From positions 1-32,909 of the IMG/VR virus record IMGVR_UViG_3300044568_001507: a stretch of DNA of 32,909 bases, one strand, 5' to 3'. Position numbers and translations under genes: made by a program. This document shows, one piece after another, positions 8,597-16,003 of this stretch. The stretch's first letter is position 1. The number at the start of each line of letters is the position of its first letter. Source of the stretch: a virus. Below the pieces are notes generated by a model. That model was not told the DNA's origin. It did no database searches and saw only the letters and a list, made by a program, of their open reading frames with translations.

Positions 8597-9140
8597 TCAA
8601 ATTCATGTGTAGTGCCACCAAGGCCGCGTAAGAAATACTATGACTTTTTTTGAATGTGTAGCCTTTTGATTCGTCCCCGTCCCATACTGACGCAAATACC
8701 TCATCCCAAGGACGAGTCTGTAAGTGTGCCTTGCCAGGGCGTATAATGGATATAAAAGCAGCCATCCTGGGGATTGAATCCGGTTTCATCACCCGTAGCA
8801 AATCTGTGTAATTGCCCACGTGTACCAGTTGACTAGCCCAGGCATGATCTGTCCACAGTCTTTCCCAAGGTGGCGTGGCTGTGAGCATGGCTTCATAGTG
8901 TGCAGGATCTCGGACCAACTGATACACACTCATGTTCAAGAAGTCCAGTTTAAAATACCCACGCTGTTCTGCTTCTTCGTAATCTATTGCGGCACATTGA
9001 TTAACAGGATCCCAAGGAATGTCTGTGACATACACACCCGAGTTGTGCTTTCTTCCGTTGCTTTGTCGTGCAGGCACATGCTGAATAAGTTTCAGTATGT
9101 CTTCTCTGTTGGCAAAGTCTAAATCAATGTCTGCGCTCAT
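8571..9140 (-). CDS. Miniature DNA polymerase III alpha (DnaE)-like protein
   Basis: 189 aa. The motif series of bacterial replicative polymerase alpha subunits appears in the right order but compressed: ADIDLDF (3-9, compare PDFDVDF with the two catalytic Asp), RKHNSGVYVT (30-39, compare GKHAGGVVIA), KLDFLNM (64-70, compare KFDFLGL with the third catalytic Asp, here D66), ISIIRPG (130-136, compare ALFRPG) and FKKSHSISYA (163-172, compare FNKSHSAAYA). The family normally exceeds 1,100 aa; the PHP domain, most of the fingers, the beta-binding and OB domains are absent. The ATG overlaps the preceding stop (ATGA), so the catalytic motif is truly at the N-terminus. It could be an active mini-polymerase, an accessory or inhibitor mimicking host DnaE, or a relic. 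Homology by motif is strong; function is inference. Confidence 0.75.
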   Translation of the reverse strand: MSADIDLDFANREDILKLIQHVPARQSNGRKHNSGVYVTDIPWDPVNQCAAIDYEEAEQRGYFKLDFLNMSVYQLVRDPAHYEAMLTATPPWERLWTDHAWASQLVHVGNYTDLLRVMKPDSIPRMAAFISIIRPGKAHLQTRPWDEVFASVWDGDESKGYTFKKSHSISYAALVALHMNLINQDAVPA

Positions 9141-9502
9141 TCGGTATCCACCAATGCGGCCACAATTCGAACTTGTTCTTCAGCCTTTGCTACTGCTTCT
9201 AATGCATTTTCTACACTTGGGTGTTTGGCCGCAAGTTCTTTGATACGATTTTCTTCATGTATTTTTTCTCTAGCCCAGTTTAGTATAGCCTGCACCTCGC
9301 CTGTGAGTTCAACTGTGGGATATGCGCTATTCATCATTAACCAACTGTTGCCATCATAAACTTCTATGCATTGACTGCTTCCGTTGTAGCGCATTTGCCC
9401 TACTAAAGAATTGCCAGAAGGTGTGTTGTAAAAACTGGGCCAGGAAGAAGAATAATTATTGTTGATTGTTATTCCATTGCCGCCATTTATGTTTTTGATC
9501 AT
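9137..9502 (-). CDS. Small virion-associated-like protein, 121 aa
   Basis: Residues 1-55 are Asn/Gly/Ser-rich (NGGNGITINNNYSSSW, then GQMRYNGSSQCIEVYDGNSW), the style of a fibre or whisker surface strand; 68-121 form a charged helical tail (VQAILNWAREKIHEENRIKE). AGGA precedes the ATG. The stop overlaps the start of the mini-polymerase gene as ATGA. A structural role is suggested only by the Asn/Gly-rich half and is uncertain. Confidence 0.55.
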   Translation of the reverse strand: MIKNINGGNGITINNNYSSSWPSFYNTPSGNSLVGQMRYNGSSQCIEVYDGNSWLMMNSAYPTVELTGEVQAILNWAREKIHEENRIKELAAKHPSVENALEAVAKAEEQVRIVAALVDTE

Positions 9503-9503
9503 A

Positions 9504-10178
9504 TTACCATCCTGCCTTGTTTAATATATCTTTCACATACTCTTGGTCTGCTGGGTAGTTTACAAACTTCTTTTGCCAAGCGTCTGAATCAATGTAGGGC
9601 CACACCATGGCCACTTGCTCTGTACTCAGTTCACTCAGGAACTTTTGTCCTGATTCACTGTTGTAAATCACCCAAGGACTTATACGTCCGGCTGTGACAG
9701 CATAACATAAACTATTGGTATTGCCATAACGCATCCAATCATGTGGGGGATTGCCAGTTTCTTCTGCCCAACGTATGCTGTGCTCTATTGCTCGAGCCAA
9801 GGCATCATCTACTGCTTCCACACGCAGGTATTCTATCAAGTACTCTGTGTAGATTTTGTCACTGCACCAATGATCAATTTTCTTTTGTGCTTTCAGCAAC
9901 CAGGTCATAAAACGTGCGGGCGCAATCACATGTGTGTTTACACAATAGTTGCCAAACTTGACAAACGCTCGATAATAAGGTGAGTCACAAAAGTCATCAT
10001 GTGTTTTGTTTCGGGCCGAGCCTTGCATGGTTTCATAGAATCGGATGTAGGCTTGGAAGCCTATGCGTACACCTGCTTCGTCTCGAGCCAGTCTTCTGCG
10101 CTTGGGCTCACAGGAATGCACCAACAGTGAAGTTTCTTTAATAAAAGTTTTTTTGCAATACTCGCACACAAAGCTCAT
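9504..10178 (-). CDS. Zinc-finger hypothetical protein of T4-like phages
   Basis: 224 aa. The N-terminus has C5, C8, H21 and C23 (CEYC then LLVHSC), a C2H2-like zinc knuckle, followed by a basic KRRRLARDEA helix. The rest is helical and aromatic, with a conserved-looking GRISPWVIYNS. I recall proteins of this shape in cyanophages without an assigned function. Nucleic-acid or protein binding through the zinc knuckle is plausible. Its ATG overlaps the stop of the SGNH-like gene (ATGA), placing it in the gp62 operon. Confidence 0.7.
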   Translation of the reverse strand: MSFVCEYCKKTFIKETSLLVHSCEPKRRRLARDEAGVRIGFQAYIRFYETMQGSARNKTHDDFCDSPYYRAFVKFGNYCVNTHVIAPARFMTWLLKAQKKIDHWCSDKIYTEYLIEYLRVEAVDDALARAIEHSIRWAEETGNPPHDWMRYGNTNSLCYAVTAGRISPWVIYNSESGQKFLSELSTEQVAMVWPYIDSDAWQKKFVNYPADQEYVKDILNKAGW

Positions 10179-10903
10179 GCTAATACTTTATGCTCTTGGA
10201 TGTAGTTTGTCAAATAGTCGTTAATCAAAGCATGATGCCCGCTTGCTGGATGTGTCATATCTGCTGGCACATACTGTGACCCCGGGGCATAATTCGTGGG
10301 CTGAACCTTTTGTTCATGCTGCCAGGCAATAGCTCGCCACTCGAAATCGTTGATGATTTCGGGACGTTGAAACAATTTTAGTCTAGGATTATCTAAATGG
10401 TCCTGGTACAAGTTATCTGCTTGCTGAAACATCAACACTCGATGCCCACGGCTTTGCAAATCAGTAATTGTTGCAAGCATACGATACATTAAATCTTCAG
10501 TGCGATCTAAAATGCTAAACACTTCACTCTTGAGTTTGATTTTTACAAACTGATCTGAGTCTTCTTGTGCCCAGCCATGTTGCCAGCGTGACTTAAACTC
10601 TTGATTTTGAGGGTTGACCCATCTACCTTCAAATTCATTTTCTGGTTCGCAAATTGGTATTTCAAGTCTTGACACAAATGTCATGCCCAGCACATAAAAC
10701 ATAGGCTGAGTTGCTTGATGACTGTGTTTGAGAGTGGTGCGCAGTATTCTGCTGTTGGCACTACCCCCGATGGCCAAGGTAGATGCTTGTGGTATATTAA
10801 ATTTGCCTATAAATCCTAGACGTCGGGCTAGGTCAATGTGGCCGCCGCCGTGGGCATAACTTTCCATATAGCTACACCCGTTGACAACCACATGTTCAAT
10901 CAT
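10175..10903 (-). CDS. SGNH-hydrolase-like protein
   Basis: 242 aa. VNGCSYMES (7-15, S11) resembles block I of SGNH/GDSL enzymes with Cys in place of Asp, IGGSANSR (about 45-52) may supply the Gly/Asn blocks, and DMTHPASGHH near residue 215-224 resembles the C-terminal DxxH block. Members are esterases or acyl transferases acting on sugars and lipids. No signal peptide is seen, so it would act in the cytoplasm. It sits between gp62 and the zinc-finger gene with ATGA overlaps on both sides. The fold assignment is by motif only; the substrate is unknown. It could work with the glycan genes further upstream. Confidence 0.6.
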   Translation of the reverse strand: MIEHVVVNGCSYMESYAHGGGHIDLARRLGFIGKFNIPQASTLAIGGSANSRILRTTLKHSHQATQPMFYVLGMTFVSRLEIPICEPENEFEGRWVNPQNQEFKSRWQHGWAQEDSDQFVKIKLKSEVFSILDRTEDLMYRMLATITDLQSRGHRVLMFQQADNLYQDHLDNPRLKLFQRPEIINDFEWRAIAWQHEQKVQPTNYAPGSQYVPADMTHPASGHHALINDYLTNYIQEHKVLA

Positions 10904-11346
10904 TTTTTGTCATTACCAGCGGCACGGTTGTATGTGTCAATTTCTTTTTGTGTTGTGATCTCACACATGACGTCTATCTCGTCATCTTTGTAGGTGGGAT
11001 ACATTGCTATCAGTGCTTTGCGTTTGGCACTGAGTCCTGCTTCTTTTTTCTTGGGCGCTATCCAAGGATGTCGTGGTGTGCCCATACCTGGACTTACGCT
11101 TGTGGCCATGAGCCAGTGTAGTTTAGGATGCTTACTCACATCAAAGAAGTGTTTGTTCAGGCGCTCATTGCAACTGATAACATAGAACTCTTGTAATTCT
11201 CTTGAACCTTCTACTGCTGATCCCCAACGTATCATGAGATAGTTTGAAAACTTCTTGCGCTCTTCTGGGGTCAAGTCGTCGTAGAATGTTCTGACCTTGC
11301 GGTCAAACATACGCATCTCGTTGGCAATGTTCAGTTTATCACTCAT
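10900..11346 (-). CDS. 62: Clamp-loader small subunit, T4 gp62-like
   Basis: 148 aa, a typical size for cyanophage gp62. Features I associate with that family are visible: FYDDLTPEERKKFSNYL near the N-terminus, RWGSAVEGSRELQEFYV, NERLNKHFFD, KHPKLHWLMA and TPRHPWIAPKKK. gp62 works with the gp44 ATPase to load the gp45 sliding clamp for the phage polymerase; genes 44 and 45 are not in the window. It overlaps the preceding 101-aa gene by 8 nt and the SGNH-like gene by 4 nt (ATGA). The tail ends in a charged DKK. Confidence 0.8.
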   Translation of the reverse strand: MSDKLNIANEMRMFDRKVRTFYDDLTPEERKKFSNYLMIRWGSAVEGSRELQEFYVISCNERLNKHFFDVSKHPKLHWLMATSVSPGMGTPRHPWIAPKKKEAGLSAKRKALIAMYPTYKDDEIDVMCEITTQKEIDTYNRAAGNDKK

Positions 11347-11644
11347 CAGTCTTGGTCAGTCGGTAGATCATTATAGCATGATCCAGTGAATCTTGTAAAG
11401 TGGGATTGGTCTTTGCGGCACGCCGGATCTCAGTCCACATCTTGTCTTCCATAATGTGATCGTGTAAAGGTCTGCCGTCGTTTGTTCTTGAATCCCATTG
11501 ATGTGGTATCTTTTGTCCTGTGATAGGATCATAATCATATCCTACTACTGTTCGATTACCTGGATCAGCGCCAAACTCCCGAGCATAAACCACACCATTG
11601 GCACGTTCGTATATGTACTTGGTGTCAGGTTTGAGTTGCGACAT
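11339..11644 (-). CDS. Conserved-type hypothetical protein, 101 aa
   Basis: The first half is beta-like (KYIYERANGVVYAREFGADP, then VVGYDYDPITG), the second helical (EIRRAAKTNPTLQDSLDHAI). It has the appearance of a conserved small protein of T4-like marine phages, but no function is known to me. I considered RegA, the translational repressor often near gene 62, and see no match. The start shares TAATG with the 166-aa gene upstream and the stop overlaps gene 62 by 8 nt, so the three are probably translated together. Confidence 0.65.
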   Translation of the reverse strand: MSQLKPDTKYIYERANGVVYAREFGADPGNRTVVGYDYDPITGQKIPHQWDSRTNDGRPLHDHIMEDKMWTEIRRAAKTNPTLQDSLDHAIMIYRLTKTDE

Positions 11645-12144
11645 TACCAGGCCAGATTGTAGTTGACAATTTCACAGTTGCGACTGACATCTTTCACAAA
11701 GTACACACAGTCAGGTTCAGCGTCATCGTTCAAGGGTACGGCCAACATCTGACCGTTCTTGAGTTTGGGTGCGTACCAGTTGACTTCATGATACACATCT
11801 AGGATTTCGATGTCGGGGAAACTGGGTCTGTAACTGCTGAGTGGGTTGAATTGGAATACCTTGAAGCCTCTATCATTGATCGAAGTCAACGGTAGCACTT
11901 CCAGGTCACCAACATCGGGTTCACCAATCAAGATCTGCCAGTCCATGGGCATCTTGAGAGTTTGTGTTCCTATACGCAATACCAGGGCAGGTGCATTGAA
12001 CGATTCTAAGAAGATTAGCGGAATAAAATGATAATCGGGGTCTGCTGGGTTAGAATTATCCAGTATGGCAAAACGCATGTCATCAACTTCTTCAGGCAAG
12101 TGATTTAGATCGTAGTAGGTATTGTCCAGTGTTAGTATTCGCAT
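11644..12144 (-). CDS. Conserved-type hypothetical protein, 166 aa
   Basis: A beta-rich acidic protein: DDMRFAILDNSNPADPDYHF, then FIPLIFLESFNAPALVLRIG, LKMPMDWQILIGEP, EVLPLTSINDRGFKVF and a final YFVKDVSRNCEIVNY. It resembles a conserved unknown of T4-like phages; I cannot name a function. It leads a short operon (166 aa, 101 aa, gp62, SGNH-like, and on) and has its own promoter at 12151-12179, so its products are probably made with the replication proteins. Confidence 0.65.
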   Translation of the reverse strand: MRILTLDNTYYDLNHLPEEVDDMRFAILDNSNPADPDYHFIPLIFLESFNAPALVLRIGTQTLKMPMDWQILIGEPDVGDLEVLPLTSINDRGFKVFQFNPLSSYRPSFPDIEILDVYHEVNWYAPKLKNGQMLAVPLNDDAEPDCVYFVKDVSRNCEIVNYNLAW

Positions 12145-12150
12145 AGTTGT

Positions 12151-12179
12151 ATGTTACAGGATTGTGATTGAAAAGTCAA
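12151..12179 (-). promoter_or_regulatory. Sigma-70-type promoter before the gp62 operon
   Basis: The minus strand reads TTGACT (12179-12174), 17 nt, then TAACAT (12156-12151). The -35 overlaps the uvsW stop codon. The predicted start of transcription lies at or next to ATG 12144, again giving almost no leader. Confidence 0.5.
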
Positions 12180-13645
12180 GCAATCTTCATCCACTCTAGT
12201 TTCTCTGCTGAAAAAGGATAGTTGGCTTCCCGGTAGAACTGCTTGCGTTTGGTCAAGTGTCGCTTGGCAAACTTGCAGGTTGAGGTAATGTCCCAAATTT
12301 GCACATGATCTTTGTCTTCTGCTTTTCGGATGCCCCTACCAATACTTTGGATAACCCTAACAAAGCTCTTACCGGGCTCAATAAGCACGAGATTAAAAAT
12401 TCGCGGTATGTTAATTCCAACCGCTGCCACACCGTAAGTGGCCACAATGATTTTGTCTGTTGAGTCTGCAATTTGATCATATTCTTCTTGCCTTTTTGTT
12501 CCTTTTGTTGCGCCCGATACAAACACTGCTTTGTCTCCCAGTCGTGCAACCAATTCATTGCCGGCGACAACTCTGTCTACCAGTACCAGGGTGTTGCCTG
12601 TTTCGTTTACCCGGCGTATGAGGTCAGCCATGGTGTCCAATCGGCCCGACTCTTCCAGCAGGTATTTAAGTTCACTTTGATACTCTTTGTACTCCACATG
12701 GTCTACCAATTGCACAATGTTCACATGGCAGTTGGCCAACACCCCTTGCTGTTGTAGTTCGTCGGCACTGAGTCGACCAATAACTGGCCCAAGCCCTACC
12801 AGCAATGCCTGGCTCTCAAACTTCTCTTTGGGAATAGTTCCGGTCAAACCCCAGCGAATTGGCACTCTAGCCATCACACCTGTCAGCAGAGTTTTGAGTG
12901 CATCTGCTTTGGCCATGTGTACTTCGTCTACGATAACGCATACCACACCTTCCAAGAACTCGTCAATGGTCACTTCGCCTGTGCCTGCTTTGGTATTCTT
13001 CAACAGTATGTTTAGACTTTGCCAAGTACAAATAGTATGCTGGCGTCCATATTCTTTTCTGTCGCCAAAGAACACACCAACATCTTGTTCCATGTTGATA
13101 TAATCTTTTTCTGTTTGTGTCACTAGACTTTTGTTGGGCACAATAACAATGCTTCGTCCATATGGTGTGACAGCATTGGATAAGGCCGCTGTCATGATTG
13201 TTTTACCTGCGCCTGTGGCCACTTCTTGTAGGCACTGTGGATTGGCCAGAAAGTTGTTCACAATGTCAACTTGATAGTCTCGCATAACTATAGGCTCGCC
13301 CGCAGCAGGGTGGCCATTGGGCCACGTGATGTGCGCAAACGAATCCTCACGCACTTGTTCAAACTCGAATGAGGTAGAGTATTCTCTTTGATCATCTATC
13401 TCAATGTCGTAATCAAACTTTTCAAGGATGGGAACAATCTCGGGCAACAAGTTTGTATATGTGCTGCCGCCCAGTTGAAAGTATGCAACCTTGCCATCCC
13501 AGCGTCCCAGTCTAACTGCTGGCATGTAACGTGCGGCTGGATTTTCGTACTTGAACGCAGTGACCAGGGCCTTGCGAACATCCAAATCTAGTCCTTCTAG
13601 TTTGATGTTTACTTCATCCTTGATTTGTATTATGCATCTTTTCAT
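12176..13645 (-). CDS. uvsW: UvsW-like RNA-DNA and recombination helicase
   Basis: 489 aa, close to T4 UvsW. N-terminal DNA-binding region has RLGRWDGKVAYFQLGG (45-60). Helicase motifs: ATGAGKT (143-149), VDEVH (239-243), WGLTGT (265-270) and QSIGRGIRKAEDKDH near the C-terminus (motif VI). In T4 it drives branch migration and fork reversal and unwinds R-loops at origins, helping the switch to recombination-dependent replication. I start at ATG 13645, which overlaps the upstream stop as ATGA, rather than 13669. A sigma-70-type promoter for the following operon begins inside its stop. Confidence 0.92.
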   Translation of the reverse strand: MKRCIIQIKDEVNIKLEGLDLDVRKALVTAFKYENPAARYMPAVRLGRWDGKVAYFQLGGSTYTNLLPEIVPILEKFDYDIEIDDQREYSTSFEFEQVREDSFAHITWPNGHPAAGEPIVMRDYQVDIVNNFLANPQCLQEVATGAGKTIMTAALSNAVTPYGRSIVIVPNKSLVTQTEKDYINMEQDVGVFFGDRKEYGRQHTICTWQSLNILLKNTKAGTGEVTIDEFLEGVVCVIVDEVHMAKADALKTLLTGVMARVPIRWGLTGTIPKEKFESQALLVGLGPVIGRLSADELQQQGVLANCHVNIVQLVDHVEYKEYQSELKYLLEESGRLDTMADLIRRVNETGNTLVLVDRVVAGNELVARLGDKAVFVSGATKGTKRQEEYDQIADSTDKIIVATYGVAAVGINIPRIFNLVLIEPGKSFVRVIQSIGRGIRKAEDKDHVQIWDITSTCKFAKRHLTKRKQFYREANYPFSAEKLEWMKIA

Positions 13646-14505
13646 TGTATTGTCGCTTGTTGTACCCATTGCCGTTTGGCAATATCGGCTAGTAATTGAT
13701 CACGGTTGCCTGTGTAAATCAAATCTGCGACCGGGAACCTTTGTGGTCGTGCTTGTGTATTATACACGTTTGTGATGCTGTGAGCAAGGAAAAAGTCACG
13801 GTGCTGATCAATATACTGTTGCACTTTGCCATAACGTTCAGTTAGATCTTGATCGTGAAACTGTACGTTAAAGTCGGCGCTGTAATACCCAAAAGGTCGG
13901 AACGCATCATCACCTATGTACTTATCGTTATCATTGGCCAGATCCTCAACGGTTTTTCCAATCTCACAATAGTTAAGATACACAGTACCGAACTTGATTT
14001 GATTATCGCCGTATTGCTCCTGGAGTGCCAGATCCAAACAATTTGTCTTGGGCATGCCATACCAAGTGCAAACCAATCTCGGTTGTGTACCTTCAGCCGC
14101 TGTTTCACATCTGTGTACCGCTAGGTTCAATTCTGCCAAGGCTCGACGAACCTTATCAGGGGCACGGTTCCAGTAATCAGTATTTTGTTGATCTAACAAT
14201 CCGTGATAGCGTTCAAATATGTTATGCAAATAGTTGAGACAGTCTTGTGTGTACTCAAACGGTCTGTGTATTATGACTTCATGACTGTTGATAATGGCAA
14301 TACAACTTTGGATATACTCTACTGCACGAGCCTGCTCTTGTGCTGGAGTGCCAAATCCATAAAATCTATCTGGGTGGTCCAGGGGATAATGGCCGCGGGC
14401 TTGCATGCGTTCTACCCATAATTCTGCTACAGGTGTTGAACGTATTTTAAATTCGAGTTCGAGATCTCTGTCTTGGCCCAGACGAATCAGCATGTGTTGC
14501 GGCAT
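13642..14505 (-). CDS. Hypothetical protein, 287 aa
   Basis: I do not recognise a family. The protein is acidic and aromatic, with helical N-terminal and central parts (ARAVEYIQSCIAIINSHEVI; KVRRALAELNLAVHRCE) and a C-terminal part with FGYYSADFNVQFHDQD and DLIYTGNRDQLLADI. It is coupled to uvsW by ATGA. Two overlapping sigma-70-type promoters end at the ATG (14504-14540), so either a leaderless mRNA is used or translation starts at Met5 (14493), giving 283 aa. Tandem terminator-like hairpins separate it from the upstream genes. Confidence 0.6.
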   Translation of the reverse strand: MPQHMLIRLGQDRDLELEFKIRSTPVAELWVERMQARGHYPLDHPDRFYGFGTPAQEQARAVEYIQSCIAIINSHEVIIHRPFEYTQDCLNYLHNIFERYHGLLDQQNTDYWNRAPDKVRRALAELNLAVHRCETAAEGTQPRLVCTWYGMPKTNCLDLALQEQYGDNQIKFGTVYLNYCEIGKTVEDLANDNDKYIGDDAFRPFGYYSADFNVQFHDQDLTERYGKVQQYIDQHRDFFLAHSITNVYNTQARPQRFPVADLIYTGNRDQLLADIAKRQWVQQATIQ

Positions 14506-14532
14506 AATAGCAGTATATACTTATTGTGTCAA
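14504..14532 (-). promoter_or_regulatory. Extended -10 promoter overlapping a start codon
   Basis: The minus strand has TTGACA (14532-14527), 17 nt, TATTAT (14509-14504), with TGC before it. The -10 box shares two bases with ATG 14505. A second set, TTGACT (14540-14535), 17 nt, TATACT (14517-14512), overlaps it; that one would start transcription at the ATG itself. Confidence 0.6.
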
Positions 14533-14538
14533 GAAGTC

Positions 14539-14569
14539 AAAAGGACAGGTACCTTTTTAAGGGTACCTG
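14539..14569 (-). terminator. Hairpin terminator-like element, downstream of a pair
   Basis: Perfect 8-bp stem CAGGTACC/GGTACCTG (14546-14553 and 14562-14569) with an 8-nt loop. On the minus strand it is followed after TCC by four T. It lies just upstream of the promoter of the 287-aa gene. Confidence 0.5.
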
Positions 14570-14573
14570 CCAT

Positions 14574-14605
14574 AAAACCCGGGCCGGAGCCAACCAATGC
14601 CCGAG
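14574..14605 (-). terminator. GC-rich hairpin with T-tract, first of a pair
   Basis: The minus strand reads CTCGGGC (14605-14599), a 14-nt loop, GCCCGGG (14584-14578), then TTTTAT. All seven pairs can form, one as G-U. It sits 12 nt after the stop of the 35-aa gene and fits an intrinsic terminator of the AAA+ ATPase operon. Confidence 0.65.
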
Positions 14606-14617
14606 AAACTTCTAAAA

Positions 14618-14725
14618 TTATTTTGCCACACGCACTATCCGAAATCCCATTTGCTTCTGTTCGTCTGCTTCGTCGCGAGTGGCCACAGTAAACAACAACA
14701 AGTCACCATCATAAATTTCGTACAT
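14618..14725 (-). CDS. Very small coupled protein, 35 aa
   Basis: ATG at 14725 overlaps the preceding stop by one base (TGATG); the frame ends TAA at 14618. The product is MYEIYDGDLLLFTVATRDEA followed by DEQKQMGFRIVRVAK: acidic in the middle and ending in a basic strand. It is too short for most gene finders. The exact coupling and the terminator directly after it support a real gene at the end of the AAA+ operon. Function unknown. Confidence 0.55.
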   Translation of the reverse strand: MYEIYDGDLLLFTVATRDEADEQKQMGFRIVRVAK

Positions 14726-14898
14726 CAGTAGGTTTCCTTTATAACATCAAATTGATCACTGGGCCATTTGGCCTTGAACTCTTCACTCTTGACATAGTCG
14801 TTGTATCCTTTGGCATCAAAAAATGTCTTGCGAAAAACAGTCTGGAATTGCCCTTTGGGAGTCACTGTCAGGTAGACCGATTTTGCTTTGCCCGCCAT
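14725..14898 (-). CDS. Small hypothetical protein, 57 aa
   Basis: ATG at 14898 lies 1 nt after the ATPase stop, with AAGG 9 nt upstream; a longer start would need TTG at 14907. The protein has a beta-like N-terminal half (KSVYLTVTPKGQFQTVF) and a helical aromatic half (AKGYNDYVKSEEFKAKW). It looks like a small host-take-over or accessory protein of the early class, an inference from its promoter context only. Coupled to the 35-aa gene by TGATG. Confidence 0.6.
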   Translation of the reverse strand: MAGKAKSVYLTVTPKGQFQTVFRKTFFDAKGYNDYVKSEEFKAKWPSDQFDVIKETY

Positions 14899-14899
14899 A

Positions 14900-15922
14900 T
14901 TAGGCAACCTTCATACAAGTTGTCTCTGCTAAACGTTTCCAGTTTAGCACTGACATCTTGCGCAGGTCTGCAATCTTCAGCGCCATGCGCAGGCTCAATT
15001 CACGTAAACGGTCTTTGTTCACCAGCATGAAGTCAATGATGTCATCTTGTACAGCCTCTTCAAACTCGTAGTCCTGGAACAGTATGCCATCTTTGGCAAT
15101 TTGTTTGATACGCAACAATTTGTCACGCTGTGAGTCCAGGGTCAAGTCCAGATAGTGACAACGGCTTTGCAATGCATCCAAGTGATCCCGCAATTTCTGC
15201 GACTTCATCTTGTCAAACTTCAAGTTGGTAATAAAGATTACCGACCCTTTGAACTCGAAACGATCTGGAATACCTTCGCGGCGCAAGGCACTGCTCTCAC
15301 TCAACCAGGAGATAACACGTTTCTTGCCGGAGTCCAGGGCACCTTTTAGCAAGTTAAGAGCCACGTCATCTAGCAAAATGCTATCACAGTCATCAAACAC
15401 AATGACACAATTCTCATCTGAGTATTTGTACAGGGTTTGGAACAGACCAATTGGGGTGGCACTACCTTTGACCACCTCGGCACGAAGGCGTTTGCCTGCA
15501 AGTTTGTCAAACAAACATGCCTTTTCAATTTCAGTTTCGACACCGTAACTCTTGCCCACGCCTGGAGGGCCGCTCACAATCATTGCACGGATGTCGCCGC
15601 TGACTGTGGCCTTGGTCATTTCTGTCAAAATGTCAAAACGCTCGCGGATACGATTCATTGCGTCCTCGTCAGTTTCTGCAACAAGGGCGGATTTTTCAAA
15701 ATGTACTGTATTGTCTTTTGTCATGCCGTTAGTGTACTCTATGTCAGAAATGTTGTCTACACTAATACGCACTGTATCAGGGCAGTTTGGGAAGATGCCG
15801 TTGTTTTTCACTGTAACATAGTTACCTCGGGCACCAGTTTGGAAACCGTTTACAAGAACAAATTCTTGGTCGCGGACGGGTCGGTTACGGTATGTACCTT
15901 TTACTACGCGGATTGCACTCAT
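14900..15922 (-). CDS. AAA+ family ATPase
   Basis: 340 aa. The N-terminal 70 residues form a beta-rich, KOW-like region (VLVNGFQTGARGNYVTVKN). The ATPase core has Walker A GPPGVGKS (118-125) and Walker B VIVFDDCD (173-180), with a sensor-1-like SVIFITN. The C-terminal part is helical. It is not the gp44 clamp loader, which lacks such an N-terminal region. The role could be remodelling of a host or phage complex. It has AGGAG before the ATG and is driven by the strong consensus promoter at 15969-15997, so very early, high expression is likely. Confidence 0.82.
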   Translation of the reverse strand: MSAIRVVKGTYRNRPVRDQEFVLVNGFQTGARGNYVTVKNNGIFPNCPDTVRISVDNISDIEYTNGMTKDNTVHFEKSALVAETDEDAMNRIRERFDILTEMTKATVSGDIRAMIVSGPPGVGKSYGVETEIEKACLFDKLAGKRLRAEVVKGSATPIGLFQTLYKYSDENCVIVFDDCDSILLDDVALNLLKGALDSGKKRVISWLSESSALRREGIPDRFEFKGSVIFITNLKFDKMKSQKLRDHLDALQSRCHYLDLTLDSQRDKLLRIKQIAKDGILFQDYEFEEAVQDDIIDFMLVNKDRLRELSLRMALKIADLRKMSVLNWKRLAETTCMKVA

Positions 15923-15968
15923 GGTTGGCTCCTTTTGTGTGCGGGTTTATCTTACTGTCTATGTGTAT

Positions 15969-15997
15969 ATTATAGCAAATGTTGATTTATTGGTCAA
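15969..15997 (-). promoter_or_regulatory. Strong sigma-70 promoter, module A
   Basis: TTGACC (15997-15992), 17 nt, TATAAT (15974-15969) on the minus strand, with TGC before the -10. It drives the AAA+ gene, leaving a leader of about 40 nt with AGGAG. A 17-bp palindrome abuts it upstream (16004-16020). Confidence 0.85.
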
Positions 15998-16003
15998 GTA
16001 CAG

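Noticed and set aside
11339-11644. RegA translational repressor for the 101-aa protein
   Set aside because: The position next to gene 62 suggested it, but no RegA-like segment is visible and the protein is shorter than RegA.
14900-15922. Clamp-loader large subunit gp44 for the AAA+ protein
   Set aside because: It has a beta-rich N-terminal region before the ATPase, and lacks the SRC-type arginine finger segment and the zinc region of clamp loaders.
15437-15985. 182-aa Cys-rich open frame on the plus strand
   Set aside because: It mirrors the AAA+ ATPase and its promoter; the composition (many Cys, Trp) is that of a shadow frame.
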